Positions 15,726-24,191 of a stretch of 64,000 nt of DNA are shown here, in pieces. How positions within the stretch are numbered: position 1 is the stretch's first letter; each line of letters opens with the position of its first letter. The stretch is from Halobacteriovoraceae bacterium. Lineage in GTDB: Bacteria > Bdellovibrionota > Bacteriovoracia > Bacteriovoracales > Bacteriovoracaceae. Where the stretch lies: assembly GCA_020635115.1 (NCBI GenBank), contig JACKAK010000002.1, forward strand, positions 1 to 64,000, read 5' to 3'. The notes beneath the pieces were generated by a model that had not been told where the DNA came from, ran no database searches, and saw nothing but the letters and a program-made list of their open reading frames with translations. The position numbers and the translations under genes were made by a program.

Positions 15726-15973
15726 TCTCAACCTTCTTTTTAATTACGCAGAAAGACTTGCGCATTTGTTGCGTAATATTTAGAATTCAAGCAATAGCTA
15801 GTTGCTAACCTGTACTGATTATAAATTGAATATACCTCAATTGGGAAGTTTCGAATTACCAGTAGTTGAAAGAGGAGATCTTAACCACATTTGTTATGCA
15901 CTAGGAATTGAATAAATACTAACGACAATGCTAGCGTCACTAAGACTACATTGACCAAACAGGAGATTAAAGT

Positions 15974-17095
15974 ATGGCCATATCGACTACAGGTAGCACT
16001 GAAACAAACAAAGCAAAAGCACTGGATCTGGCCCTGGCCAATATTGAAAAGCAATTTGGTAAAGGCGCCATTATGAAACTTGGAACCGAAGGAGTGGAAA
16101 ATAAAATACCCGCAATTTCAACAGGATGCCTGGGCCTAGATATTTGCCTTGGTATAGGAGGAATTCCTAAAGGAAGAATCGTTGAAATCTATGGGCCAGA
16201 ATCATCAGGGAAAACGACCCTTACTCTACATATTGCAGCTGAATGCCAAAAAGCAGGTGGAACAGTGGCCTTCGTTGACGCTGAGCATGCCCTCGACACG
16301 GCCTATGCAAGTAAGCTTGGAGTTGATATCCCTAATACACTTATTTCACAACCTGATAGCGGGGAGCAAGCACTAGAGATTACAGATATGCTCGTGCGCT
16401 CAGGGGCCGTTGACCTTCTCATCGTTGACTCCGTTGCCGCACTTACACCACGGGCCGAGCTAGAAGGAGACATGGGAGATTCACACATGGGACTACAGGC
16501 CAGACTTATGTCTCAGGCCCTACGTAAACTTACCGGGTCTATTTCACGCTCCAACTGTACAGTTATCTTTATCAATCAGTTAAGAATGAAAATTGGAGTC
16601 ATGTTTGGCAACCCTGAAACAACTACTGGTGGTAATGCCCTTAAATTTTATTCATCAGTTCGTATCGATATCCGCCGTATAAGCGGCATAAAGGGAAGTG
16701 ACGGTGAGATCATCGGAAACCGAACAAAAGTAAAAATTGTAAAAAATAAGGTTGCTCCTCCCTTTAAACAGCATGAATTTGACATCATGTATGGGCAAGG
16801 GATTTCACAATCTGGTGATCTCATTGACCTGGCCGTAGAGAGAAAAATCGTCGATAAGGCCGGCGCATGGTTCTCTTATAATAACGAAAAAATTGGACAA
16901 GGACGTGAGAAGGCCAAGCTATTTCTAGAAGAAAATCCTGAAATAGCAGAAGAAGTTAGAGAAAAAATTCTTGTCAAAGCAGGGCTGATAGAAGACCAAA
17001 GTGTCGCAAATATGAATCTTGAAACTGGAGAAATCTTAGAAGAGATTGACGATAAAACGGTTAAAAAGACCAAAAAGAAAAAAACAATCCAATAG
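15974..17095 (+). CDS. recA: Recombinase RecA
   Basis: Central homologous-recombination ATPase and SOS co-protease. 373 residues, all hallmarks present: GKGAIMKLG, Walker A GPESSGKTT, LISQPDSGEQALEI, Walker B LLIVDSVAALTPRAE, DNA-binding loop L1/L2 region with FINQLRMKIGVMFGNPETTTGGNALKFY, and an unusual lysine-rich C-terminus (KTKKKKTIQ) instead of the usual acidic tail. CAGGAG precedes the start. A terminator-like hairpin follows and recX starts 58 bases downstream, an arrangement conserved in many proteobacteria together with alaS. No LexA box could be identified in the 240-base upstream gap. Confidence 0.98.
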   Translation: MAISTTGSTETNKAKALDLALANIEKQFGKGAIMKLGTEGVENKIPAISTGCLGLDICLGIGGIPKGRIVEIYGPESSGKTTLTLHIAAECQKAGGTVAFVDAEHALDTAYASKLGVDIPNTLISQPDSGEQALEITDMLVRSGAVDLLIVDSVAALTPRAELEGDMGDSHMGLQARLMSQALRKLTGSISRSNCTVIFINQLRMKIGVMFGNPETTTGGNALKFYSSVRIDIRRISGIKGSDGEIIGNRTKVKIVKNKVAPPFKQHEFDIMYGQGISQSGDLIDLAVERKIVDKAGAWFSYNNEKIGQGREKAKLFLEENPEIAEEVREKILVKAGLIEDQSVANMNLETGEILEEIDDKTVKKTKKKKTIQ

Positions 17096-17107
17096 CCACC
17101 TCCTATA

Positions 17108-17150
17108 AATGAGGGCCTCCTTCTTAAGAATTTGAGAGGAGGTCTTTTTT
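17108..17150 (+). terminator. Terminator-like hairpin between recA and recX, overlapping the recX ribosome-binding site
   Basis: CCTCCT (17116-17121) pairs with AGGAGG (17137-17142), with an inner palindrome TTCTTAAGAA (17121-17130) in the loop, and the right arm is followed by TC and a run of T residues to 17151. The right arm is also the only Shine-Dalgarno sequence before the recX ATG at 17154. Confidence 0.6.
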
Positions 17151-17153
17151 TGA

Positions 17154-17612
17154 ATGAACCAAGAAATAAACGCTAAAATTCATAAGCAAGCTAAAATTCC
17201 AACGGCATACGAATATGCCATTACTTTACTTTCTAAAAAAAACTATTCTGAATTAAAACTGAAACAAAAAATTGCGACAAAAAAATACTCTCTCGAAGAA
17301 ATAGATCAGGCAATCGAAAAAATAAAAGAAAAAAACTTCTTACGCGAAGATTACTACATTGAAGGGAGGGCAAAAGGCCTATTGCGTAAAGGTTACTCCC
17401 CACAATATATAGCTTTAAAAATTCAAAATGAAGGACCTAACGTTTCCGCTGAAGATATTATCAACATCGCCAATGAAAACGGCATCGATCTCAATCTTAT
17501 AAAACAAGAGTTAGTTAATAAAAAACTTAAAACTCTAGGGCCAGAAATGAGTGAGTTTGAAAAAAAATGCAAAATTAGAACATTTTTAAGCTCAAAAGGG
17601 CATTATTGCTAA
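17154..17612 (+). CDS. recX: Regulatory protein RecX
   Basis: RecX binds RecA filaments and blocks their extension and activity. The 152-residue protein is built of three-helix repeats; the first is seen as AYEYAITLLSKKNYSELKLKQKIATKKYS and the second as FLREDYYIEGRAKGLLRKGYSPQYIALKI, typical of the family. Context (recA upstream, alaS downstream) supports the call. Its ribosome-binding site AGGAGG is in the stem of the hairpin following recA. Confidence 0.88.
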   Translation: MNQEINAKIHKQAKIPTAYEYAITLLSKKNYSELKLKQKIATKKYSLEEIDQAIEKIKEKNFLREDYYIEGRAKGLLRKGYSPQYIALKIQNEGPNVSAEDIINIANENGIDLNLIKQELVNKKLKTLGPEMSEFEKKCKIRTFLSSKGHYC

Positions 17613-17790
17613 AGAATAACTCTCAAATATCCGAAAAAATGGTATGGGAATAAAAATTTTTCTCTTAACATTCGTGTCTTTTTTCATATTATCTCATATT
17701 ATCTTTTGATGAGGCTTCTCTACCAATTCATGGTGTGTTAAATCATAATCACAAAAAAGCGTTTTAGACTCAATGCGAGCAAGGTGAAAT

Positions 17791-20400
17791 ATGAAAGTAC
17801 AAGAAATTCGCGAAAAATTTGTCCAATTTTTTGAAAGTAAAAATCATATTAAATATGAATCATCTCCCCTAATACCTCAGAACGATCCCACTTTGCTTTT
17901 TGCAAATGCAGGAATGAACCAATTTAAGGATTTTTTCACTGGAAAGGCAAACCCCAATCACAAAAGGGCCGTTACAATTCAAAAATGCGTTCGGGCCGGT
18001 GGAAAACATAATGATCTAGAAAATGTTGGCCTGACGGCCAGACATCACACTTTTTTTGAAATGCTTGGAAATTTTTCCTTCGGTGACTATTTTAAAGAAG
18101 AGGCCATCGTATTTGCTTGGGAGTTCTTGACCGATGTCCTGAAAATCCCCAAAGATAAACTCTTTATCACTGTCCACCACTCTGATGATGAGGCCCTTGA
18201 AATTTGGCATCAAAAAATTGGTATCCCTAAAAATAAAATCTTCAAAAAAGGCGACAAAGACAATTTTTGGGAAATGGGCGATACTGGCCCTTGTGGGCCC
18301 TGTACTGAAATTTTCTACGATCACGGCCCTGATCACTCCACACCAGGACTCGTTTTAAAAGAAGGACAAGACATCTTAGAAGATGAACTACGCTATGTTG
18401 AAATTTGGAATCTAGTCTTTATGCAATTTGAAAAATCCAAAGAAGGCATAAAACCACTTCCCAACCCTTCGATTGATACTGGTGCTGGACTAGAAAGAAT
18501 TGCAGCTGTCTTACAAGGAAAATACTGGAATTATGATACAGATGCCTTTACCCCTATCATAAAAAAAATCGAAGATATTTCAGGGAAAAAATATACAGAA
18601 AAAGAATCTCAATCAAGCTTTCGTGTCGTAAGCGACCACATAAGATCAGCTACAATGCTTATTACTGATGGTGTAATACCTTCTAATGAAGGCAGAGGAT
18701 ACGTCTTAAGAAGAATAATCAGAAGGGCCGTTAGACACTTGCGCCTATTAAATGCACCAGATGGTAGTTTTTGTAAAATTGTCCCGGCCGTATTTGAAAC
18801 TCTTGGAAAAGAGTACCCTCAAAATAAAACAAATTCTGCTCTTGCTGAAAAACTACTTCTCTTAGAGGAAAAAAAGTTCCTTGAAACTCTCGATTTAGGA
18901 CTGAAGTATCTAAACGAAAGTTTGAAAAAAGATGTTCTTAATGGAGTGTTTAAGGGCGATGCCGCTTTCAAATTATACGATACATATGGTTTTCCACTCG
19001 ATCTTACAGAGCTCATTCTTCAAGAACAGGGACTGAAGGTAGACACCAAGGCATTTGATAGTTCCATGCTCAAAAGAAAAGAAGATTCAAAAAAATCTTG
19101 GAAAGCAACAGGTCAAGTTGACAACAAAATATTCTTTGAAGCAAAAGAAAAGTGCGGAGAAACTCAATTTACTGGTTATCAAAAAACAAATGAATTTTCC
19201 AAACTCCTATATAAAATTGACTTAGGAGAAAATACTGCCCTCATTTTCGATAAAACTCCTTTTTATGGAGAATCAGGTGGGCAGGCCGGAGACAGTGGGA
19301 ATATAAAATTAAATGGGAATTTAATAGCTCATATCTCTGATACTCAAAAACCCGTTGAAAATCTCTTTGTTCACATTTGTGACACCGATGCTTGCGAATT
19401 ATTAGAAATAAGTGAAACATATGAACTGCAAATTGATATACAAAGAAGAGAATTAACAAAAAGAAATCACTCTGCGACTCACCTTCTCCAATCTGCTTTG
19501 ATTGAGGTATTAGGTAAACATGTTAAACAGGCCGGATCCAGTGTTGATTTTGAAAAATTACGATTTGATTTCACCCATATGCAAGCTGTCAGTGCTGAAG
19601 AATTGCAACAAGTTGAGGAACTCGTAAATCAAAAAATTAATTCCGCACTTGAAGTTAATGCTAATATTATGACAAAAGATGAAGCAATTCATAAAGGAGC
19701 ACTGGCCCTATTTGGAGAAAAATATGGTGATAATGTTCGAGTACTCACCATGGGAGATTTTTCCACTGAACTTTGCGGAGGAACCCACGTTGATAATACA
19801 AAGGAAATAAGTCTATTTGTCATTCTCAGTGAATCTTCTTTAAGTACTGGAGTGAGAAGAATTGAAGCAACAACATCAGACAATGCATTTCACTACCTGA
19901 CCCGCAGATCACGTTTATTAGGAGAGATTGAACGACTCGCAAATGCAAAAGATACGGCCTCGATTGATAAGTTCAACTACTATATAGAAGAGGTCAAAAA
20001 CAAATCTAAGGAAATTGCACAACTAAAAGATAAATTACAATCTAGTCAATCTGATGAGTTGTTTTCAAATCCTCAGAAAATTGGTGATTTTGTCTTTGTA
20101 AGTGCCATTGCTCCTGAAGGAGCTGATTCACGAAAAATTTCAGATATATTTATGGACAAAAACAATAACGGTATCTTGTTACTATTTGGCCAGAAAGGAG
20201 ATAAGCAATCAATTCTGATTCGTAGACCAAAGGACTTAAAAACAATTCACTGTGGAAACATTTTGAAATCAGCTCTTGAATTAATTGGTGGTCGTGGAGG
20301 AGGTAAACCTGAACTTGCGCAAGGATCTGGAGAACTAGGCGGCATAGAGGTTGTAACAAGATTTGTTAAAAAAAGTATTGAAGAAGCTATCATAAAATAA
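17791..20400 (+). CDS. alaS: Alanyl-tRNA synthetase
   Basis: Charges tRNA-Ala. 869 residues, full length. The class II catalytic core begins with RHHTFFEMLGNFSFGDYF and contains GLERIAAVLQG; the editing domain has HSATHLLQSALIEVLG (HxxxH zinc/water site) and CGGTHVDNT; the C-Ala domain ends with GGRGGGKPELAQGSG. AAGGTG precedes the start. It follows recX after a 178-base gap that includes a tandem repeat of TCATATTATC at 17684-17703, and a peptide-binding protein gene follows after 14 bases. Confidence 0.98.
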   Translation: MKVQEIREKFVQFFESKNHIKYESSPLIPQNDPTLLFANAGMNQFKDFFTGKANPNHKRAVTIQKCVRAGGKHNDLENVGLTARHHTFFEMLGNFSFGDYFKEEAIVFAWEFLTDVLKIPKDKLFITVHHSDDEALEIWHQKIGIPKNKIFKKGDKDNFWEMGDTGPCGPCTEIFYDHGPDHSTPGLVLKEGQDILEDELRYVEIWNLVFMQFEKSKEGIKPLPNPSIDTGAGLERIAAVLQGKYWNYDTDAFTPIIKKIEDISGKKYTEKESQSSFRVVSDHIRSATMLITDGVIPSNEGRGYVLRRIIRRAVRHLRLLNAPDGSFCKIVPAVFETLGKEYPQNKTNSALAEKLLLLEEKKFLETLDLGLKYLNESLKKDVLNGVFKGDAAFKLYDTYGFPLDLTELILQEQGLKVDTKAFDSSMLKRKEDSKKSWKATGQVDNKIFFEAKEKCGETQFTGYQKTNEFSKLLYKIDLGENTALIFDKTPFYGESGGQAGDSGNIKLNGNLIAHISDTQKPVENLFVHICDTDACELLEISETYELQIDIQRRELTKRNHSATHLLQSALIEVLGKHVKQAGSSVDFEKLRFDFTHMQAVSAEELQQVEELVNQKINSALEVNANIMTKDEAIHKGALALFGEKYGDNVRVLTMGDFSTELCGGTHVDNTKEISLFVILSESSLSTGVRRIEATTSDNAFHYLTRRSRLLGEIERLANAKDTASIDKFNYYIEEVKNKSKEIAQLKDKLQSSQSDELFSNPQKIGDFVFVSAIAPEGADSRKISDIFMDKNNNGILLLFGQKGDKQSILIRRPKDLKTIHCGNILKSALELIGGRGGGKPELAQGSGELGGIEVVTRFVKKSIEEAIIK

Positions 20401-20414
20401 GGGTCAGCACTTTG

Positions 20415-22142
20415 ATGAAAATTATCCTCATACTCACTTTAATGTTTACTTTTTCTTGTCGTAAAAAAGTCGACACTATTAGTGAGGACAATATCATTAG
20501 AGCAGCACTCAATGGAAAGATTGACTCAATTGACCCTGGCGTGGCCTACGATTCTGTTTCCGGAACAATCATATCTCAAGTTTATGAAACACTATTTGAA
20601 TATCATTATTTAAAACGTCCACTTGCAATGAGACCACTTTTATCAGATGGATTTCCCGTTTATAGTGAAGATAAAAAAACCATTACTTTTACAATCAAAG
20701 AAAATGTCCCTTATCATTATGACCCCTCATTCAAAGGTCAAAAAAGATTTGTTGAGGCCAAAGATTTCATAACAGCACTTAAAAGGGTTGCTTTCAAAGG
20801 AACTCAATCAAAAGGGTGGTGGCTTTTTCGAGATAAAATAATTGGATTAGATGAATTTAGAGATAAAGCAAAAACTGATATCAACAAATTAGTCACTTTA
20901 GACATTGAAGGATTAAAAGCATTAAGTAAAACGCAGTTTCAAATTAAATTAAAAAGATATGATCCACAGTTTCTCTTTGCTTTTACTATGCCTTTTACCT
21001 CTCCTATCCCGTTAGAAAGTGTTATCTATTATAATAATATGTTTGAACAAATTGAAGTTGGTACTGGCCCATTTAAGTTGACTTCTCTTAATAAAAACTC
21101 TGGCGCAAAACTTCAGCGATTTCCTAACTATAATGTTTCTAAATATCCCTCAGAAGGTGATCGTTATTCTCATGATTTTGAATTGTTAAAAGATGCTGGT
21201 AAGATTTTACCGCTATCTGATGGAATTCAATTTTTTGTACTAAACGAAGCTCAACCTAGATGGCTTAATTTTTTGAAAAAAAATTTGGATTTTATTTTGC
21301 TCGTTAAAGATAATTTCTCAATGGTTATTGACCAAGATGGAACTATTTCACAAAAACTAGAAAAAGAAGGAGTTCAACTCGTCGTTTCTCCAACCCTAAC
21401 CTATTGGTGGATATCTTTTAATATGGAAAACGGACTCGTTGGAAAGAACCTCTTTTTACGCAAGGCAATTGCCCACGCTATCGATGTTGATAAATACATA
21501 GATCTCTTCACGAAGAATGTTGGTCTGAAGGCCTATTCTATTTATCCTCCGGGAATCCCGGGACATGACCCAAACCATCAAAGACCATATGAATATGACC
21601 TAGAAAAGGCAAAAAATTACCTTGAAAAAGCTGGTTATCCAGGAGGAAGGGGACTTCCCAGTATTGATATCAATATGAGAGGAAACAACACGACCTGGAG
21701 ACAAAAGGGCGAGTTTTTTAAGTCGCAATTGGAAAAAATTGGAATTCATACAAATGTTGTTTTAAATCCCTATCCAACTTTCTTAGACAAAGAATCAAAA
21801 GGAAAACTAGTTTTATGGCCAGGAGGATGGGCCTTAGATTATCCAGATGCGGAAAATATTTTACAACTTTTGCATAGTGCAAATGTAACTCCCGGGCCGA
21901 ATGCTGCTAATTACAACAATCCTAAAATTGATTCACTTATTGATAAATTGAAATTGATGGAAAATGGTGATGATAAATATAAAATAATGAAAGAAATCGA
22001 ACATATTGTGGAAGAAGAACTTCCATGGATACTTCTTTACTATGACAGAAAATATTATATTAATCACTCTTATCTTCAAAACTACAGACATTCAGACATT
22101 ATTCAAAATTTTTATAAATATCTAAAAATTGTGGGTAAATAA
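20415..22142 (+). CDS. Peptide ABC-transporter substrate-binding lipoprotein (OppA/DppA family)
   Basis: 575-residue family-5 solute-binding protein. The N-terminus is a lipoprotein signal (LILTLMFTFSC with Cys as the acylated residue, then RKK). Motifs include IDSIDPGVAYDSVSGTIISQVYETLF, the family signature around RPLLSDGFPVYSEDKKTITF, and YWWISFNMENGLVGKNLFLRKAIAHAID. It would bind oligopeptides in the periplasm; no permease or ATPase gene is adjacent, so the transporter is elsewhere. ATG at 20415 is preceded by AAGGG; the frame extends one codon to a TTG. Only 14 bases separate it from alaS, so the two may be cotranscribed. Confidence 0.9.
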   Translation: MKIILILTLMFTFSCRKKVDTISEDNIIRAALNGKIDSIDPGVAYDSVSGTIISQVYETLFEYHYLKRPLAMRPLLSDGFPVYSEDKKTITFTIKENVPYHYDPSFKGQKRFVEAKDFITALKRVAFKGTQSKGWWLFRDKIIGLDEFRDKAKTDINKLVTLDIEGLKALSKTQFQIKLKRYDPQFLFAFTMPFTSPIPLESVIYYNNMFEQIEVGTGPFKLTSLNKNSGAKLQRFPNYNVSKYPSEGDRYSHDFELLKDAGKILPLSDGIQFFVLNEAQPRWLNFLKKNLDFILLVKDNFSMVIDQDGTISQKLEKEGVQLVVSPTLTYWWISFNMENGLVGKNLFLRKAIAHAIDVDKYIDLFTKNVGLKAYSIYPPGIPGHDPNHQRPYEYDLEKAKNYLEKAGYPGGRGLPSIDINMRGNNTTWRQKGEFFKSQLEKIGIHTNVVLNPYPTFLDKESKGKLVLWPGGWALDYPDAENILQLLHSANVTPGPNAANYNNPKIDSLIDKLKLMENGDDKYKIMKEIEHIVEEELPWILLYYDRKYYINHSYLQNYRHSDIIQNFYKYLKIVGK

Positions 22143-22297
22143 CATTGACTCTTAAGTTATAGGGAAATATTTGCCGGTTTTCTGAACTCTTTTATCAAAC
22201 ATTGAAAATTTTTGCCTTTTTCCGATTAAATTTATGCCTCTAAGTAAGAAAGAGGCGGCCAAAACGCAATGGCCAGACCTGCAACTAAGGAAAAGTC

Positions 22298-22699
22298 ATG
22301 TTTAAAAGTATGCGACTGACCCTAATTTCTATTTCGCTTATCCTGTTATTTAAAAGTGCTCTCGCAAAAGACTTTATAATCTACAGTATTGTACAGGATA
22401 TTCCGATGGGAGAACCTAATGAAATTGTAAAAAAGAACTACTATGTGAATCTAGGTAAGGGCCAGGGAGTAAATCAGGGTACAGTCCTGAATGTTTACCG
22501 GCAAATTTCAAGAATTGACGCCTACGAAAGTAAACAACGTTTCAATTACAATATCAAAATAGGCGAGTTAAAAGTTATTCACTCTGAAGATTCTAGTTCA
22601 ATAGGACTTATTCAAAATTTCAGAGATCAAAAAGATGACCCTCTTTTTGAAATCTCAGGGTTAATGATTGGAGACAAAGTAGATGTTAAAATTGAATAA
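22298..22699 (+). CDS. Exported protein with FlgT C-terminal-like fold
   Basis: 133 residues. A signal peptide (LTLISISLILLFKSALA) is followed by one small beta domain. The stretch KNYYVNLGKGQGVNQGTVLNVYR and later IKIGELKVIHSEDSSSIGLI, ending with GLMIGDKV, follows the pattern of the FlgT C-terminal domain (G-x-x-x-G-V...G-x-x-x-x-V-Y-R), a periplasmic flagellar or envelope-associated fold; the same pattern is widespread in Bdellovibrio exported proteins. A flagellar role is not shown. It ends directly against the stop of the convergent 76-residue gene. Confidence 0.6.
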   Translation: MFKSMRLTLISISLILLFKSALAKDFIIYSIVQDIPMGEPNEIVKKNYYVNLGKGQGVNQGTVLNVYRQISRIDAYESKQRFNYNIKIGELKVIHSEDSSSIGLIQNFRDQKDDPLFEISGLMIGDKVDVKIE

Positions 22700-22930
22700 T
22701 CACTCAACTGGATGACTCTTCAAAACATCTCTACGATCTTTCACCATTTGAATCATTTTTTCTATGGCATTGATAGATTTTTCCATTCTCTTTAATAATT
22801 TTTCATCAACGTCTTCTTGTTTTTCAAGAGTTGAAAGAACAAAGCTCCCCATTCCCTGAGCGATTACGAGCTGATTGCTTATATCATGCAAAAATTGTCT
22901 TTCCGTTTGCTCTTCTCCATTTTCTGACAT
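22700..22930 (-). CDS. Small histidine-kinase-DHp-like protein
   Basis: 76 residues, mostly helical, without kinase domain. The N-terminal segment QFLHDISNQLVIAQG resembles the H-box of histidine kinases (H-D-x-x-N-x-L) and is followed by a turn and a second long helix (RMEKSINAIEKMIQMVKDRR), so it may form a dimeric four-helix bundle like an isolated dimerisation/phosphotransfer domain. His15 would be the phospho-acceptor. It is an orphan, with its stop codon adjoining that of the convergent gene. Seen: H-box-like motif and hairpin. Inferred: phosphotransfer. It could also be a coiled-coil protein with a chance motif. Confidence 0.5.
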   Translation of the reverse strand: MSENGEEQTERQFLHDISNQLVIAQGMGSFVLSTLEKQEDVDEKLLKRMEKSINAIEKMIQMVKDRRDVLKSHPVE

Positions 22931-23468
22931 ATCACCCTACTTTGAAAATTCTGTCTAGTTACTATTATAAACATTTATATTTAAAGTGGAAGTTTTAGAT
23001 AGACAAAAATGAGAAATTAAAATCATCCAAATTCACGACATTTTCATTTTTTTTAGGAAATCCTTCATTACCTGTCATCAGCTTCTCTCTCTTGTTCAAA
23101 GTAATGATTTCTACTGATATTTCATTTTCCAATAATAAGATATGAATTGAGATGATGGTAGCATGCAAATTCACTCACAAAACTACATTATGCAGCATAT
23201 CAATAGGAAACATTCTAAACTTCCCCATATTTCGTTAGATTTTTTATCTTTAACTTACTCGCATTATATTAGTATAAAAATTTTTTTAATTGCTACAACT
23301 TTTTCCTTATTCTCAGAAGAGATATTCACAAACAGAAATTGTAAAAGACTTTGAATTTTTAGAGCTTAGATAAAGTTCATCTTGGATACAAATTCTATGA
23401 TATGCTCTTTGATTTTTGCACAAATTTTACCTTCACTAAAATTGTGGATTCAATCATAAGCTTCAATA
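22931..23468. other. Gene-poor AT-rich intergenic region
   Basis: About 540 bases without a convincing gene. A 63-codon frame at 23163-23354 has no ribosome-binding site and an unlikely composition (His, Ile, Ser, Phe-rich). I found no terminator, tRNA or long repeat. A structured small RNA is possible but nothing supports one directly. Confidence 0.45.
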
Positions 23469-23642
23469 ATGGCCAAGTTTAGAGATGTTGAAAATGTTTA
23501 TTTTGGTCGTCAAAGGGCCAACAGAACTCTGGCATTTGTGATGAGAGCACTTTTGCATTCAAATTCTTTTTTAATTAATTCAGGAGAGCTTCTGCAAATA
23601 GAAGAAGGAGCTGATGAATTCACTCTTCAAAATAAAAAATAG
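23469..23642 (+). CDS. Small hypothetical protein (57 residues)
   Basis: ORF beginning MAKFRDVENVYFGRQRANRT and ending EEGADEFTLQNKK. Its amino-acid make-up is normal for a soluble protein, unlike the surrounding frames, but there is no strong ribosome-binding site and I recognise no family. It may be a true small gene or a remnant of a larger one. The following 170 bases up to 23809 hold nothing recognisable. Confidence 0.28.
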   Translation: MAKFRDVENVYFGRQRANRTLAFVMRALLHSNSFLINSGELLQIEEGADEFTLQNKK

Positions 23643-23809
23643 CGAATAATATTTTTTACATAACTTCACAAATCGGAGAAGAAACGTTTAAAGGTTGTAG
23701 TTCTATGGCCATTGTAAGTAAACTTTCAATATCAGAGATGTGTACTCTACAAGAAAGTAGGAGAATAAATGACAATACTCGCGAATAAACATTATTACAA
23801 ACAAATGAA

Positions 23810-24031
23810 TTATTCATTTATTTGTCCATACAAAACTCCATCGCTAATTTCTAAAATTTTCAGGTTGAATAAGTAAACCTTTCCGACCTCAAAATTTAAA
23901 GTCTTTGCTTTTATACATATTCTAAAAATTTTCTTTCCTTTAAAAGTTCCTTTGAAACAAAAATAATATGCGTAATTTATTTCTTGCTTAACTATCCCCT
24001 CACATTTGCCCATCACAATTAGACTTCTCAA
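23810..24031 (-). CDS. Small beta-rich hypothetical protein
   Basis: 73 residues starting at TTG 24031, six bases after a perfect AGGAGG; without this site I would not have accepted the unusual start. The sequence alternates hydrophobic and polar residues (AYYFCFKGTFKGKKIFRICIKAKTL is too regular to be chance), suggesting a small antiparallel beta barrel, perhaps OB-like. An ATG seven codons in (MGKCEG) is the alternative start. It is divergent from the acyl-CoA synthetase gene. Function unknown. Confidence 0.5.
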   Translation of the reverse strand: MRSLIVMGKCEGIVKQEINYAYYFCFKGTFKGKKIFRICIKAKTLNFEVGKVYLFNLKILEISDGVLYGQINE

Positions 24032-24191
24032 AATGACCTCCTACTAGGAATGACAATTTCAAATATGGAAACTAATATTGACGACAAAAGTCTGATATTA
24101 TTAAACTGTACCCGATTGTGTTGTCTCCTTTAATGGATTATGCTCAGATAGGACCCTTAAATTCAAAAAGTATGAGCAAATAGGATTAACC

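Noticed and set aside
15732..15973. LexA (SOS) box upstream of recA
   Set aside because: No CTGT-N8-ACAG or similar palindrome is present; the SOS operator of this group may differ but I cannot name one.
17684..17703. Tandem TCATATTATC repeat upstream of alaS as a possible CRISPR or regulatory array
   Set aside because: Only two 10-base copies, AT-rich, without spacers; could arise by chance.
17791..17800. T-box riboswitch upstream of alaS
   Set aside because: No T-box sequence or antiterminator could be found in the 178-base gap, and T-boxes are not expected in this lineage.
22143..22297. Sigma-28-like or sigma-54-like promoter before the FlgT-C-like gene
   Set aside because: The TTAAGTTA / GCCGGTTT pair has the wrong spacing and the GG/GC elements near 22270 are two bases too close.
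23163..23354. 63-codon plus-strand frame in the gene-poor stretch
   Set aside because: No ribosome-binding site and a composition rich in His, Ser, Ile and Phe, typical of AT-rich non-coding DNA.
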